From Euborellia annulipes (taxonomy: Eukaryota; Arthropoda; Insecta; Dermaptera; Anisolabididae), in assembly GCA_023213315.1 (NCBI GenBank), contig JAKCPI010002728.1:1-64000 (forward strand): a DNA stretch of 64,000 bases, read 5' to 3'. Shown one piece after another: positions 1-11,375 of this stretch. The position numbers and the translations under genes were made by a program. Positions within the stretch are counted from its first letter, which is position 1, and the number at the start of each line of letters is the position of its first letter. Under the pieces are notes generated by a model. That model did no database searches. It worked only from the letters and a program-made list of their open reading frames with translations, and was not told where the DNA came from.

Positions 1-565
1 TTTTAATTTTACATTTGGGTCATTCCACGTCAGTTCAACCAGGCCATTTCATACAAAATCTCAGATTTTTATGAAACTTGGTATGTTTGTTCTATGTATA
101 GAGATAAGTAACAGCAACAAATTTCAATTTTTTATCTCACTTAGTTTTCGAGTTATGGCACTTTAAAGTTTTGATTTTTTCACCTTCCGCGGCTTGGATA
201 ATGTCAAACAAAATGTGACATGGAAGAGAAAATAATTTCTCATTTATTTATTTGACCACCAATCTAGATGAAATTTTTATGGTAGGTTCTTTAAACAATA
301 AGGAATTAGAAAAAAAATATATCACGAATCTAAGTTAATCCTAAAATATAAAAAAAATTCATATTGTTGATTTTTTTTTAGTTTTGAAAACGCAAACATG
401 GTTCAGCGCTAAAGCCAATATCTTCAAAAGGGAATGAGATATTCAAGATTTTTTTTTTCTAAATAATCTACATGAAATGGGCTTTAATTTAGTAAAATAA
501 ACATTTTGTGTATTTTGTTCCCTCTATTTCTAAAGTCCATTGCAAGTTTCAATATATAGTTTTAC
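1..565. other. AT-rich non-coding DNA, possible old repeat
   Basis: No supported gene. The start holds a TCATTCCACGTCA motif (a relative, GTCATTCCATTCCA, occurs near 10987), which suggests a decayed repeat. Positions 508-565 weakly resemble the DR1 segment TATTTTGTTACCATGG...ATTTCT, so the LINE that follows may sit inside a diverged DR1 copy. Confidence 0.4.
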
Positions 566-579
566 ATGTTAAAAAGGTT

Positions 580-1800
580 GTGGACATCGATGAAGAGACG
601 AATCTAACTTGTTTGCTTTACGCGGATGATCTTGTTCTGCTGGCTGACACTCCTCAGAGGCTAAGAAAACTTTTGAAATCTCTTGAATCTTACTGCGACA
701 TGAACTTACTTGAAGTGAATGTTGATAAGACGAAGGTCATGGTATTTAGGAAGGCCGGAAGAATTGCTTCTGACGCAGTATTTTACTTTAGGACACATCA
801 ATTGGAAATTGTAAGTGAATACGAATACCTAGGAATCAAATTTAGTTCGTCTGGCCTTTTTAGAAAAGCGACAAAAGGAATGCTGTTTAAAACAAACTGC
901 GTGATGGCTAATGTTAGGAGCCTAATAGCAAGAAATCGACTCGAGTCAAATAGATCAAGAACTTACCTCTATCATTCTCTTGTGCTGAGCGTTCTTTTGT
1001 ACTCGTCGGAGATTTGGGCCCTGTCTTATCCAGAAATGATCGAGCAGGCTCAAGTAAAATTTTTTAAATCTCTCTAGTTCCTGGATGCCTCAACGCCGGG
1101 TTACACGATTAGAATGGAATTCCAGTTACGATGGTTGATTGTTCAGTCTTTTGCCAGGGCTCTGAGGCTGGTGTGCAGAATTCTTTCTATGCCTCACGGG
1201 AGAATCTGGAGGATCGCTTACAGCCATTTGATAAGACTGAGCGAGGATGAAGCCTCCTCTATCAAATATAACTGGGTAATGCAGCTTAAACAATATTTCA
1301 TATATGCAAACTGTCTAGATCTTTGGAACACACAAGATGCTGAAATAATTAGCCTGAACATCTCGCACTTGACAGACAAACTGAGGGACTACTACAAGAG
1401 GAAAGACACAATGAGGCTCAGTAGGTCCGAATATGTCCCGCTTTATAGGAGAGTCTACCCATTGGATGAGGAGATGAGTATGCCCCTGGAAAAACAGAGG
1501 CTGATACACCAACTTAGGACAGCTAATGAGAGAGTCATCTCTCTATATTTGAGAGGGAAAAAATATATGCTGGACCCTAATCTGGAATGTGCTCTGTACA
1601 ACCTGAAGACGAAAGAAACTCTTGAGCACTTCTTGGGCGAGTGCCCGATTTATAGACCCCTGAGAAGGAAGTTTTTGACTGGCTGTGAAGACGAAGCGAT
1701 AAACCTGGGCGACTGGTTGAAGCCGAAGAGCCTGGAGGAAGTGAATAGAATTTATTTATTTTGTGATGGAGCTCTGAGAACTAGAACCCTCGTTTTTTGA
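580..1800 (+). pseudogene. LINE reverse transcriptase C-terminal half, one in-frame stop
   Basis: This is the C-terminal part of a LINE ORF2, whose product reverse-transcribes element RNA at the nicked chromosomal target. The frame is open from the truncation point to a single TAG at 1075-1077, continues in the same frame, and ends at TGA 1798-1800, about 400 codons in all. The catalytic YADD motif of the palm domain is encoded at 619-630, followed by LVLLADT and the thumb-type KTKVMVF. The C-terminal end has the usual ET..H-x4-C pattern (KETLEHFLGECPIY), but the second cysteine of the expected C-x2-C is a tyrosine. Endonuclease and fingers domains are absent through 5' truncation. The ATG at 508 lies upstream of the insertion and is not native. 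Dead copy, though one stop and no frameshift imply fairly recent insertion. Confidence 0.9.
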
Positions 1801-1971
1801 AGACTATTTTTGAAATGATTGTTTTTTTTTTTTGTTCTCTTCTGTTGATTTGTTTTGTCCTGCTTTTTTTTTTTCTTTTCTTCAATATGCTCAAAAATGT
1901 TGTACTTACTCTGTTTTTCTCAAACCCCTTGTAACAGACAAAGAGTTTTGATACAATAAATAAATAAATAA
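580..1971 (+). mobile_element. 5'-truncated non-LTR retrotransposon (LINE) with target-site duplication
   Basis: The 14-bp direct repeat ATGTTAAAAAGGTT flanks the insertion at 566-579 and 1972-1985. Inside lie the C-terminal half of a reverse transcriptase reading frame, a short 3' UTR and an (AATA)n tail at about 1953-1971. A TSD, a 5' truncation and an A-rich 3' repeat are the hallmarks of target-primed reverse transcription. Downstream sequence (from 1986) is DR1 repeat, so the LINE inserted next to or into DR1. The clade is not certain; the C-terminal region resembles arthropod LINEs of the I/Jockey-like superfamily. Confidence 0.9.
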
Positions 1972-1985
1972 ATGTTAAAAAGGTT

Positions 1986-2303
1986 TCAAGGGCAAAATGA
2001 AAATATACATTTTAAAGAGCATCTAAAAAATAATTGATTTATGAATTTTAATAAAAATCGTTGGAGGGAATTTTGAGAAAATTGAAAAAAACTGAAAAAG
2101 TACATCAGTAAAGTACTAGTACTTTTTGGCCGATTTTGTTCAAAAGCTTATTTTGAGTATTCGAAACAGTGCCTAACTTAAATATAAAATTTCAACTTCC
2201 TAGCTCAATCCTTTTATGCTTTCATTTAAACAATGTGTTTTCGTCTGTGTTCAGTTTTCACACACAGTGTTCATTTGAAATCATGAAAGAATTGAGCTAG
2301 GAG
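1986..2303 (+). repeat. DR1 copy A (partial) ending in a head-to-head inversion
   Basis: Matches DR1 from GGCAAAATGA through the AGTACTAGTACTTT core (2112-2127) to CCTAGCTCAATCC (2201-2213). At 2281-2303 the same stretch returns inverted (GAATTGAGCTAGGAGG), making an imperfect hairpin around about 60 bp. The second half of DR1 is replaced by this inverted partial copy. Confidence 0.8.
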
Positions 2304-2496
2304 GTAATTTGAATAAATAAATATTTTTTTATTAATGAATATTTTTTTATTTTCCTTCTCTATGAAAAAGAGGATAGTGATAGTTCGCGTGGAGGAAAGA
2401 AAGAATTATCAAAATCTAAGCTACCTTAGCATTCGCCAAACTTGAAAATCAGTACAGGTCTAATCACTTAAAAAATTTTTTTTTTCATAATTTAGT
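2304..2496. other. AT-rich spacer
   Basis: No supported gene, RNA or repeat end seen. Confidence 0.5.
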
Positions 2497-2560
2497 TGGG
2501 GGGGGGGGGCGCCAAAAATGACCTGGCACGGAGGCGACCACATACCCAGGAACGGCCCTG
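2497..2560. mobile_element. Right end of a CAGGGCCG-type hAT-like MITE
   Basis: A G-run, GGCGCC, and a terminus ACGGCCCTG ending at 2560 match the end of the complete element at 61490-61778. No matching left end was found nearby, so this is a fragment. Confidence 0.5.
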
Positions 2561-4360
2561 GCTGTAGCGATAGTTATAAGGAGTGAAGATAGGCAGCCAG
2601 TAAATAATAAATTCTATATATTTTCGTAGAGTAAATCGCTTTCGTCTTAAACATGGTCAAAAGCATTATAGGTTCACGATTAGCATTTCATACATCAATA
2701 GATAATTATTATAATAACGCAAATATATTCTTGGTAGTTGCCTACCGTCACTCCATGCAAAAGTGCTAATACGGGCGATGTGGTTTGGCAACATAACAAT
2801 TTCTAAAAAAAATCCAGGCAAAGAAAAAAATAGCAAAATTTCAATTTTATTTTGGTGGTTCTTAAGTGCAGATTCTGGTAGAATAATTTTTTAAGATCTA
2901 AACCCTCTTTCCGTCAGCCTTATTGCCCAGATAAAGCATGTATTCTCTAGTTCCTCACACATCCAGGGACATATTATAAACGTTTAGTTTAAATGGATGG
3001 AATAGTTAGTTAAGTGGTTATAAAATCCATATCTTCCAGGATTGTTGAGGAATGATAAACAAAATAATCAAGGGTGGTCCAATTTCAGAATACGTATTTC
3101 GATGATTTAAGGAGTGCAAGGACTCCGCCTGCCAATAGCTGAATCACTAACTCTTGGTTCATTAATAATTCATGGTTTGAATTCCCCAAAGATAATAAAT
3201 TTAGAAACACATAAACACCTTGGTGATAAATTTTCAGGACAAATTCTTATCAGAGTATCATCTTCATATCCGCCCGTTTCGTATAGTTAACATTTCCTTC
3301 TTCAATAGTTTTTATAAGTAAAAGGTATTGATTAAAATAAAAGCGTTGTATATTATTCATAAATTTTTTGTTGAGGTTATTGCATCTAATCTAATGGAAT
3401 AAAAAATATCCTTTCAAAGATAAAAGATATAAAGTTAAAGAATGAGTAATTATTGTTTTTATCTTTTATAGCCTAGTTTTATTTCTTAAATATTTATCAA
3501 TCATTAAAGCATTTATTAATTAAATATTCCAAATGAATGTATTTCTCTTCGATGAAAATAATTTTAATTCACAAAACTAGAATCTTTTTCGATTAATTGT
3601 TGCGAATCACATGCACAGTTTTGTTAATTTCTAGGAAAATTAAACTTCTCAGTTATTGTTTTCAAAGAAATTTAACAATTGAAGATATAGTTAGTAGTAA
3701 TTTGGTCATTCGGGTTGCCTATCTTCCAGGATATCCAGGTTATTAGAAATAATATTTTAAAAGTTGTTCAAATAGAGTAAAATTAAGTTCAATTTATTAT
3801 TTACCATAATTGTTATCAATATAAAATAATTATTAATTGATTTTCAAAATTCCTTGTCGCTACCGAAACGTCAACTTGAAAATATGAAAATTTCCGTTTG
3901 TTGGCCCCAGATGCTATCTCAATATTTATAAAAGAAACTATAAAATTTCAGTAGAGAAAACTTTTTAATACCTCTATCTAATTAAAACTAATTGGTAAAT
4001 TTATAAAATTTCTTTTGTGTGGTTTGCTTAAATATTAACATCTTTGATAGAAAATTAGCAGTTTTTTTCTTCCTCTGATATTTAAATAAATAAAGATTTT
4101 GAATTTTTAAGATAGTAGACAATTTGACTATGCTCAAGATTTAGAGGGGGCAATTGAGATAAAAATGCATGTTCCCATAGGAATGTTGAATGTTTCAAGA
4201 GGTTTCTACCGCAAAATTTCTACAATAAATGAAAAGAGTAGACACAATCCATCATTGAGTATGCATATTTAAAGATAGCAATAAATTAAGCGAATCGTTA
4301 GAAGATTGAAAAAAACAATTTCGCTTTTTTTTCCTCTCTCTACTCACAACTAAACATCGC
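2561..4360. other. AT-rich non-coding stretch
   Basis: No supported coding frame, RNA gene or delimited repeat. Likely intronic or intergenic. Confidence 0.5.
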
Positions 4361-4665
4361 AAGCGGTCGTGTTTATGGACTGAATGCCGAACCGTTAATT
4401 GCCTGAAAGCCAGACCGTCTCATACTCCTTCTATATACATCTATACATCTATAGATATAAAGAGAGTAGCTGAGAGCTAACTTAACGAGTGATTCGTCTG
4501 TGAAATCCTGAATCCTGCAGGATTCCGGGAGATTATTCATCGGGTGACATTCCAAGCTAAACGGACCTGCTTCTTACGGGCAATTAACTCATTTGTTTGT
4601 CGTTACAATAAATAGAGAGCCTTCGGAAGGCTATAAAGTCCTTCAAAGCATGCAGCCGCCCCTCG
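4361..4665. other. Less AT-rich island, candidate conserved non-coding element
   Basis: Composition changes sharply to near 45% GC. It contains AGCCTTCGGAAGGCT (hairpin, 4618-4632), TTAATTGCC and ATTCATCGGG. A 60-codon minus frame (4373-4555) has neither splice context nor recognisable domains. Regulatory DNA is an inference from composition only. Confidence 0.3.
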
Positions 4666-5122
4666 TTAAGGCATTTTATGATATTTAAATTCACATCAAT
4701 TGCTCTTTCAAAGATGCACTAACTTTTCAAAGAGTATGCAGCACTCAGGGAATTTTTCAAAATCCAGTTTGGAGGAGAAGGAACAAGAGAATTAGGTAGA
4801 ATATCAAAGGTAAAGTAAAATCCATTTGATTTCTTGTCTTTATATCTCAGATAAACCCTGATTCTATTATCCAAACTAAAAACATTTTCATGATATATAT
4901 ACGGACGTACTTTGTTATTCTAATTTAATGTACATTTTTTTGACTTATTGTAATGAAGTCGGTAAAAAAATTTTCTGTTTTTAAGCGGGCTTCTAATACA
5001 TTTTTTTAAAACAAAAAATGGGTTTCTACTTTATTATTGTAATAAAATATAATTATTTACTTTATTCTCCAATTAATTTCAAATTAAATAAATGATTTAA
5101 TTTGGCGATTAATTGATTATAC

Positions 5123-5759
5123 TATCGCCTGCTGAGAATCATAATGGCGAAAGTAAGAAAATTCAATTTATGATCAGGAAACCGAAGAACTTTGCAGCTA
5201 GGAGTTTAAATAAAAAAATCTTTTATTTAATTTTTTATTTGTCGGCGTTTCGGTCGTCTATCACGACCTTCATTAGGGCAAATAATTGTCAACAATACAC
5301 GATCTTAGGTATTTTTAAATTTTTTTATTTTTTTTCAATATATATATATATATATATTTATTTATTTATTTATATAAATTTTATATAATAAATTAAATAT
5401 AAAATTCCTAATTAAGTTCTTTGTTGTCGAATATTTGTCCTCGTGTATGGTGGTCTTGAAGATCCAATCATCGGGAAAAAAAAATAAAAAAAAAAAGATT
5501 ATTTATTTATTCTCCGCTGTGTAATTTTTGCTTTTCCTTCTTGGAATTTTTTTTCATTTTCCAAAATATTTTTTTATTTTTATAAAAAAATTTTTTTGTT
5601 GTTGTTATGATATTTTTTGATTCACTCTTTGCTATTGATTCAGGCCAATTTGTTACCCGGCTATTTAATTGTAGGCCTATGTGTTTACAAAAATTTCAAA
5701 CGCCTTTCTTAAATTGTTGAATTTCGGACTTTCGCCTCTATGATTCTCAGCAGGCGATA
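5123..5759. mobile_element. Terminal-inverted-repeat element hosting a PLE-type end
   Basis: Left arm 5123-5166 and right arm 5717-5759 are inverted copies, TATCGCCTGCTGAGAATCAT at the tips with about 85% identity over 43 bp. The interior holds a PLE-type 3' end on the minus strand (5180-5290) and AT-rich sequence with a (TA)n at 5338-5357. No transposase frame. Target duplication not clear; superfamily unknown. Confidence 0.75.
5244..5276 (-). ncRNA. Degenerate hammerhead-ribozyme-like motif of a PLE end
   Basis: Read on the minus strand: a CTAATGA box (CTGATGA with one core change), a perfect 6-bp stem II GGTCGT/ACGACC with a 5-nt loop, then GAAA and CGCC. This is the order of a hammerhead core. 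PLEs are known to carry hammerhead motifs. The changed core G suggests it is inactive. Confidence 0.5.
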
Positions 5760-7583
5760 TAGTCTATACTTATCGAATGGTGACGAAATTTAGTTCAATT
5801 CACAGACTTTTTTATAAGAAAAATAAAAATAAAAGTAAATCTATCTATTACGCTGATTTCCCATTTTATTTTGTACTTGATAATATATAATTATAGTCTG
5901 GCCGTTTTCAGATTTATTATCACGAAGAAAGCAAAAGATTTTCCTCCTAGAAAAGCTGTACCCAACACAATGTCCCTATTTTCTGCCTATCTTAGAGGGG
6001 GAAGGCTGTATTAATTACTTTTTACGTATCACTGATAAAAAGATTTCTATTAACATTTTCTATTTATTTCTTTTTAAAAAATTTCATTTGTATTTTATGA
6101 ATTTAACATTTTTTTTTTTATTTGGGTGGAAAATAATCTCTCATTAATATTATCACCACCCAATTCCAATTCTGTTTAAAAAGTGATTATAAAATTTCCA
6201 ATCAAATGAAAATGTCAAGAGAGAAAGAAGATTGAGTTTTCATTTTTTCCTAAATACTAACAAGTAAGCTAAAAACGGATTAAAGGGATTAATTCATAAA
6301 ATAAATTAATTATTAAAGCTACATTTTTACTGATAGAAGTAATCATATCAAATTTGTCATTTTATGGCCTTTATGATACGATTTAGCAATTTTCGTGTGA
6401 TTTTTCAACGTGAACAATTAACTTTAATTTCTTTTATTTATCACTTGCTTCTTAGAGGTAATTATAATCTAACTAGAGGTCAAAGTTACAGCTAAACGAT
6501 AAAATCTATTTAAATTATATTGGCTACCAATTAATTTAAATAAATAAGGATATGGCCTTGACCGTCAAAAAAAATTAAATTTGCCATTTGATCATAGATG
6601 CATATCATTCGAGTTTGTTAAACAGAGAATGGTTTTTATGTATTTTTTCTATTATTTAGCTTAGAACTTTTATTAAAATAGATTTGCAAATATGAAAAGT
6701 AATAAATTTAATTTAATTTGGTGTAGGGTATATAATTTTTATTTGCATATATATGATGCATATTAAAAAGATTTGTGCAAACTCCTTTAATAATTAGAAT
6801 TTAGTGAATAAAATCTAAGCTTATGAATATTGACCAATGGTGATATAATTCGGTTAACAAAGGATATTTTGAATATTTTTCGTCCATTTCGAAATATTCA
6901 ATATTGTTCCGATGATTTAAATGACATTTAAAATGACCATAATTTCCATTTTAATTGCACTAGCGAGCTTTCAAAATTGAATTATTGGGATTATTTTTGT
7001 GACGTCATATCTTTCGAAAACAGCCACAAATCCACCCTTTAAGCGTGAGAACGGATCTGAAGATGATTGAATGGGGATGTTAAAATTGAATATGGAAAGG
7101 GGCGGGGGAGGGGGGGGGGCGAGAGGCGTGTCTACTGGTGTAAAATTTGGGGGAGGTGCTTGTTTGAAATTCCAAACACCCTTTTATAAACATGTATGGA
7201 CGACTTATAACCGCAGAGAATGGAGGGGTATTGACCCTTCAAAGAAAAGGTCTGATTAAATGGGAAAATTAGGTTCTTATTTATTAATTAATAATAAATA
7301 TAGAACTGATTGAAAAAGTGGGGCGTTTATTACAGGCACAGACATTTAATTAGCCTATTTTATGAGTTAAAAACCTCCTCTATTCGCGGGTATTAAAGGT
7401 ATAATTATAATTATACTCTTGTCTAAAGTAAACTTCACGCAGAGAACTTTATGGCTGAGGTTGCTTAGGAACGCGAAGCATTCATTCCCTTTCTCTCTCT
7501 CTTTCTCATCCAGCCCTTCAAGGAATATTGCAATGCCGGGTTTATAAAAAACATTTTCATGTATTAAGTGGTAAATGGAAAGA
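5760..7583. other. AT-rich non-coding stretch with a G-rich patch
   Basis: No supported gene. G-rich low-complexity sequence at 7097-7160 creates a fortuitous glycine-rich 62-codon frame (7071-7259). Around 6480-6560 there is similarity to a dispersed GGCTACCAATTAA repeat also seen at 27.8 and 43.4 kb. Confidence 0.45.
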
Positions 7584-7735
7584 CAGGGCCGCCCAGAGCG
7601 AGTTTGGGGCCCGTAAAATTTTTTTTGCCCCTAAAACTACCTACAATAAAAATATATGAAACATTATCAAAGTTAGGCCCCAAGTAAATGCACGAGCTTC
7701 TTCTTTAATAGCGGAATGGGTTATAAAAAAAAAAA
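7584..7735. mobile_element. Left end of a CAGGGCCG-type hAT-like element
   Basis: Starts CAGGGCCGCCCAGAG followed by GGGGCCCGTAAAATTTT and GCCCC, the layout of the 61490 element. The right end was not located. Confidence 0.45.
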
Positions 7736-7834
7736 CATTCTATTATAGAAGAAAAATTATAAAAATTCCATAAAAATAAGATATAAAATAAAAACGTAAC
7801 GAAAAGTAATTTAAATATTAAAAAGTTTGAGCAG

Positions 7835-7970
7835 AATGGCAGCCAGGAATCAAATTAGACAAAAAATTTTAAGTTTACACTATTTATCCAATTTTTTTTT
7901 TTTATTTTAATCACCGACGTTTCGGACGCAAATCGTGTCCGATCGCCTTTAGGCGATTTTTATTTATTTT
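7835..7970 (-). mobile_element. PLE-type 3' end fragment
   Basis: On the minus strand: GATCGGACACGATTTGCG, then TCCGAAACGTCGGTG (the GAAACGT signature), an AT tract, and finally TGGCTGCCATTC. The same order (stem, GAAACGT, AT tract, GGCTGC) recurs at 15.2, 19.2 and 23.9 kb. Family assignment is from the hammerhead-like signature. Confidence 0.45.
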
Positions 7971-8128
7971 TTTAATAAATTAAAAAAAAAAAAATTATTT
8001 TATTTAATAAAAGGATGAAAATGTTTCTTCTCTAGAAAAATACCCTTTCATGGAAGTTGTAATCCTATTAAAATTTAAATAAGAAATTTTACTTTTAAAA
8101 TTTCCTGAAAGATTTTTAACAACACTCT

Positions 8129-8656
8129 AAAAAATCTGGAGTGACTGTGACGATCAGAACACTTTCTGTTACCTTAAGTAATTGAAAGTTGTGCTCTATG
8201 TTTGTTTGTAACATCAGATTTTTTGTGTCGACAAATATTTATTTAGTTTCGTGCAGTAGGTTTTTTTTAGAATTAAAAAAAAAAATTTTTTTAGTGTTTC
8301 GGAATTCATTTTAAAGAGGAACTAAAAAATAATTGATTTAAGAATTTTAATCAAAATCATTCGAGAAAATCGAAAAAAAAAATTGAAAAAGTTTATTAGT
8401 GAAGTACTACTACTCTTTTTGAAAGAATTTATTTAAAAGTTTATTTTAGTGCCACTGGGAGGATACTTAACTTAAATATATAATTTCAACCTCGTGGCTC
8501 TTTTTCTTCAAGCTTTATTTTGAACACACACAGACAGATCATTTTTGCAAATTACTTTTTTGGAGTCAAAATGTGTATTTCCATCAAATTTTCGACATTA
8601 AATTGTTGTTATGAATTCAATAATTTCTATATATTAACATTTTAGTAAGAAAATAT
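8129..8656 (+). repeat. DR1 copy B (diverged, full length)
   Basis: Begins with the terminal palindrome (AAATCTGGAGTGACTG ... ATCAGATTTTTTGTGTCGAC), has the CATTTTAAAGAG and AAGTACTACTACT core and the ACACACAGACAG segment, and ends near TTTCTATATATTAACA...AGTAAGAAAATA. More diverged than copies D and L, so older. Confidence 0.8.
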
Positions 8657-9254
8657 TTACTAAAGGGAATTGATGATTTTAGAGAATATATTAAAGTGCA
8701 AATTTTATTATTATAATTTTATGAAACTGCCTTTAGTTTTCTTGAAAGTTAACCACAACAATAAAGGTAAACATCCCTTCCCATTTGAACCAGCTTTTTA
8801 TCTCCCCTTGATACCATCTCTATCAAAATAAATTGAAGAAATTTTTGCATCTCTTGTCAAGTTTGCATATTTAATTTTGTAAACTAATTCTCAACCGAAA
8901 TTAGTAAATAATGGAGAGGGGAGTGACGGTCATTTTTATTCCAAGAGTGTCTAACCTTACTAACGAGAAAATATTTTTTATATTTATTAGACTTGATTCG
9001 TACCAGCAAGGGTTTTGAGTATTTTTCATACGACTTTTTTTACTGATGATACCGCTATGGTATCATCTAAAGAACAAAACTATATATACATATTTTTATT
9101 CATTTACATTATCCAAAGGTGAAGAAACTTTTTCTTCCTACATAGTTCTTATTATTATTTTTTTTTTTATTGAATACAAGTTAGTAATTTTCAGAAAATC
9201 AATTGGTTATTATTTTTTTGCTAAATGTAGATTTATATTCAAAATATAGTCTGA

Positions 9255-9500
9255 GATCAGTGAGGAAATCTCACCATTATAAATTTATAATTATAGTGCA
9301 ATTGGAATGCCTAATGATAATTGTCGGTGAGACCCGTTAGTTTCGTGGTTTGGGGCAAATTTGATGCATAAGAGCAACGCAATTAAGGGTAATGACAGCG
9401 AGGAAGTGCAGGCGAAATGTCGGCGCTTATCAGGAACACCACCCGATCAAACGCATTTGTTATTTGCAATTTATGGGCCATCGAGCGGCAAATACTACTC
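9255..9500. other. Candidate conserved non-coding element
   Basis: GC-balanced island with homeodomain-like sites (CGCAATTAAGGG, CTAATGATAATTG) and TTTATGGGCCATCGA. Short frames crossing it have no domain or splice context. Regulatory role inferred from composition and motif density. Confidence 0.3.
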
Positions 9501-9551
9501 AATATATAGACCTATTTTTGTCATATTTAAAAGTAGCGAGAAATAAAACAA

Positions 9552-9596
9552 TACTTTCTCTCTCTATATATTTCATATATAGGGTACGAGAAAGTA
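9552..9596. repeat. Solo DR1 right-terminal palindrome
   Basis: TACTTTCTCTCTC ... GTACGAGAAAGTA folds into a hairpin identical in layout to the right end of DR1, but no DR1 body is attached. Confidence 0.7.
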
Positions 9597-9778
9597 AAAA
9601 AAAAGACTAAATACCAGTATGACTATTTTCTTTATTTGAAGAAAAAAAAAACAATAAGCCTATATAACTCAAGAAAATTAGAAGAAAATTTTAACAGTTT
9701 TTATATAAAAATACTTATTTTTTCACACTCTTGAGATAAGCTTAGACATGAAAAAGTAGCAAAACAAAATAAAAACAA

Positions 9779-9823
9779 TACTCTCTCTATATATATATTT
9801 CATATATAGGTTAAGAGAAAGTA
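9779..9823. repeat. Second solo DR1 right-terminal palindrome
   Basis: TACTCTCTCTATATA ... GGTTAAGAGAAAGTA. Its flanks resemble those of the 9552 copy (AGTAGC, AATAAAA before; TACTGGTA-like after), so the pair may be a tandem duplication about 227 bp apart. Confidence 0.65.
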
Positions 9824-10193
9824 AAAAAAAAAAAAAATACTGGTAAAATAATTGAAAATATATCCTTCCTCACAACACTACAGTATTAGAAAAATGGAGC
9901 GTGAAAATTCTAAATACCTATTTATATATTAGGTAGCAGTCTATATTGTCAAAAGTGACAAAAAAAAGACTACAAATTATTTTTTCAAAAATCGTAGGCC
10001 TATTATTCAATTTGTAACAACAATAACTCGATCATCTAGCATGTCTGCAATAAATTTTACTGCATAGGAGAAAAAATTGTACAGAAGAAATTCTCCACAA
10101 AAATAATATAAATAATAAAAATATTGGCAATTTTCCAAATAGGGTACGTACCAAATAAGGGCTTTAACAGGGGGGGGGAAATGTCCGGTGGTT

Positions 10194-10560
10194 TAATTGG
10201 ACCTTGTTACGCATTAGTGTGTCAAGAGCCAGCTACCGAGTTTTGAGAAAATTAACATTAAAGTTTTTTGTTTTCATTGAATTATATATAATTTTTTTTT
10301 TTTGTTAATTGTGCAAGTAACATTAAATATCAATTTTTTTAGAACATATTTCATAAAAAATACTATTAATTATAGCAAAAATTATTTAGAATATGTGAGG
10401 TTTCACTATTTAAAATAATTTTTACTTATAAATATGTTTCACGGAAAACCTACACCACTTTCCCTCCAAACAATTATAGCATTTGAAACAATACTCCGTG
10501 CTTAAATCAATTTTTAATTTTTTGGCGCTTGACACACTATTGCATAACAGAGTCCAATTA
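10194..10560. mobile_element. 367-bp MITE with about 38-bp terminal inverted repeats
   Basis: Left end TAATTGGACCTTGTTACGCA and right end TGCATAACAGAGTCCAATTA are inverted; similarity continues through GTGTGTCAAG. The interior is AT-rich with no frame. A TA target is possible (the right end is followed by TA), which would suit Tc1/mariner-type MITEs, but this is not decisive. Confidence 0.75.
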
Positions 10561-11224
10561 TATTGTACAATACCTTATATTATCCGTACTTTTGACAATA
10601 GCCTCAGGTATCGAAAAAGACAGGAAAAAAAAGTTCAGAAGTAGCTAGTTTTTAATTTATTATAATACAAAAAAATCAAGTCCTTTGAGGAAGGTGGCCA
10701 ACGTGTGACATACGCCCTTTCCCCCTCTCCGGACATTTAATGATATAGTACTTTACCTAAAGTAGACCTTAAGTTCTTAAAAGGTGGATCAATAAAAGTT
10801 GTTTTTACCTGAAACAAAAAGAGAAAAAAATAATTAGAAAAAATAGAAAAAAATTTAATTATTTTATTTAAGTCTCTCGGATGAACAAATTTAATTAAAA
10901 ACAATTTTGTTAAAATGATAATTTTATCAGCAAAAATATTTCACCTAAAATGATTATGAATTTTTTTAAATTAAAAAATTATGGCCCAGGTCATTCCATT
11001 CCATTTGATGAAGTTATTGTAATTAATTCTAAAAAAAAAAAAATTGGAATTGGTGATCTTAATTAAAATTTTACAATTTGATTGAAGATTTAATTATTCT
11101 AGTTTATTAACTCCTAGATAGAATAATTTTAATCACTTAAAAAATAAATGACTGGTATCCATGGTCTTTTAAAAAGCTAAATGATTAAGTTATTACTTGA
11201 TATTATAGCTATTATATTTTACGA

Positions 11225-11375
11225 GATAAAAAGCGGCTGTTCGCCGCTTCGCGGTGGCCCCCCTGTCTTTTTGCAACTGAACTGGCCACCGGCCATTCAT
11301 TTGCAAACTTTTATTTCATTAAGAGGAGAATTGCACGAGTATTTCCAACTAGTGTTACCAACTCTCATTTCATTT
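11225..11375. other. Less AT-rich island with GC hairpins
   Basis: Contains AGCGGCTGTTCGCCGCT (hairpin) and GGTGGCC ... GGCCACC. A 68-codon plus frame (11181-11387) shows no domain. Candidate regulatory DNA. Confidence 0.25.

Noticed and set aside
5113..5388. 91-codon frame with Ile/Tyr repeats
   Set aside because: Spans the TIR, PLE end and (TA)n of the 5123-5759 element.
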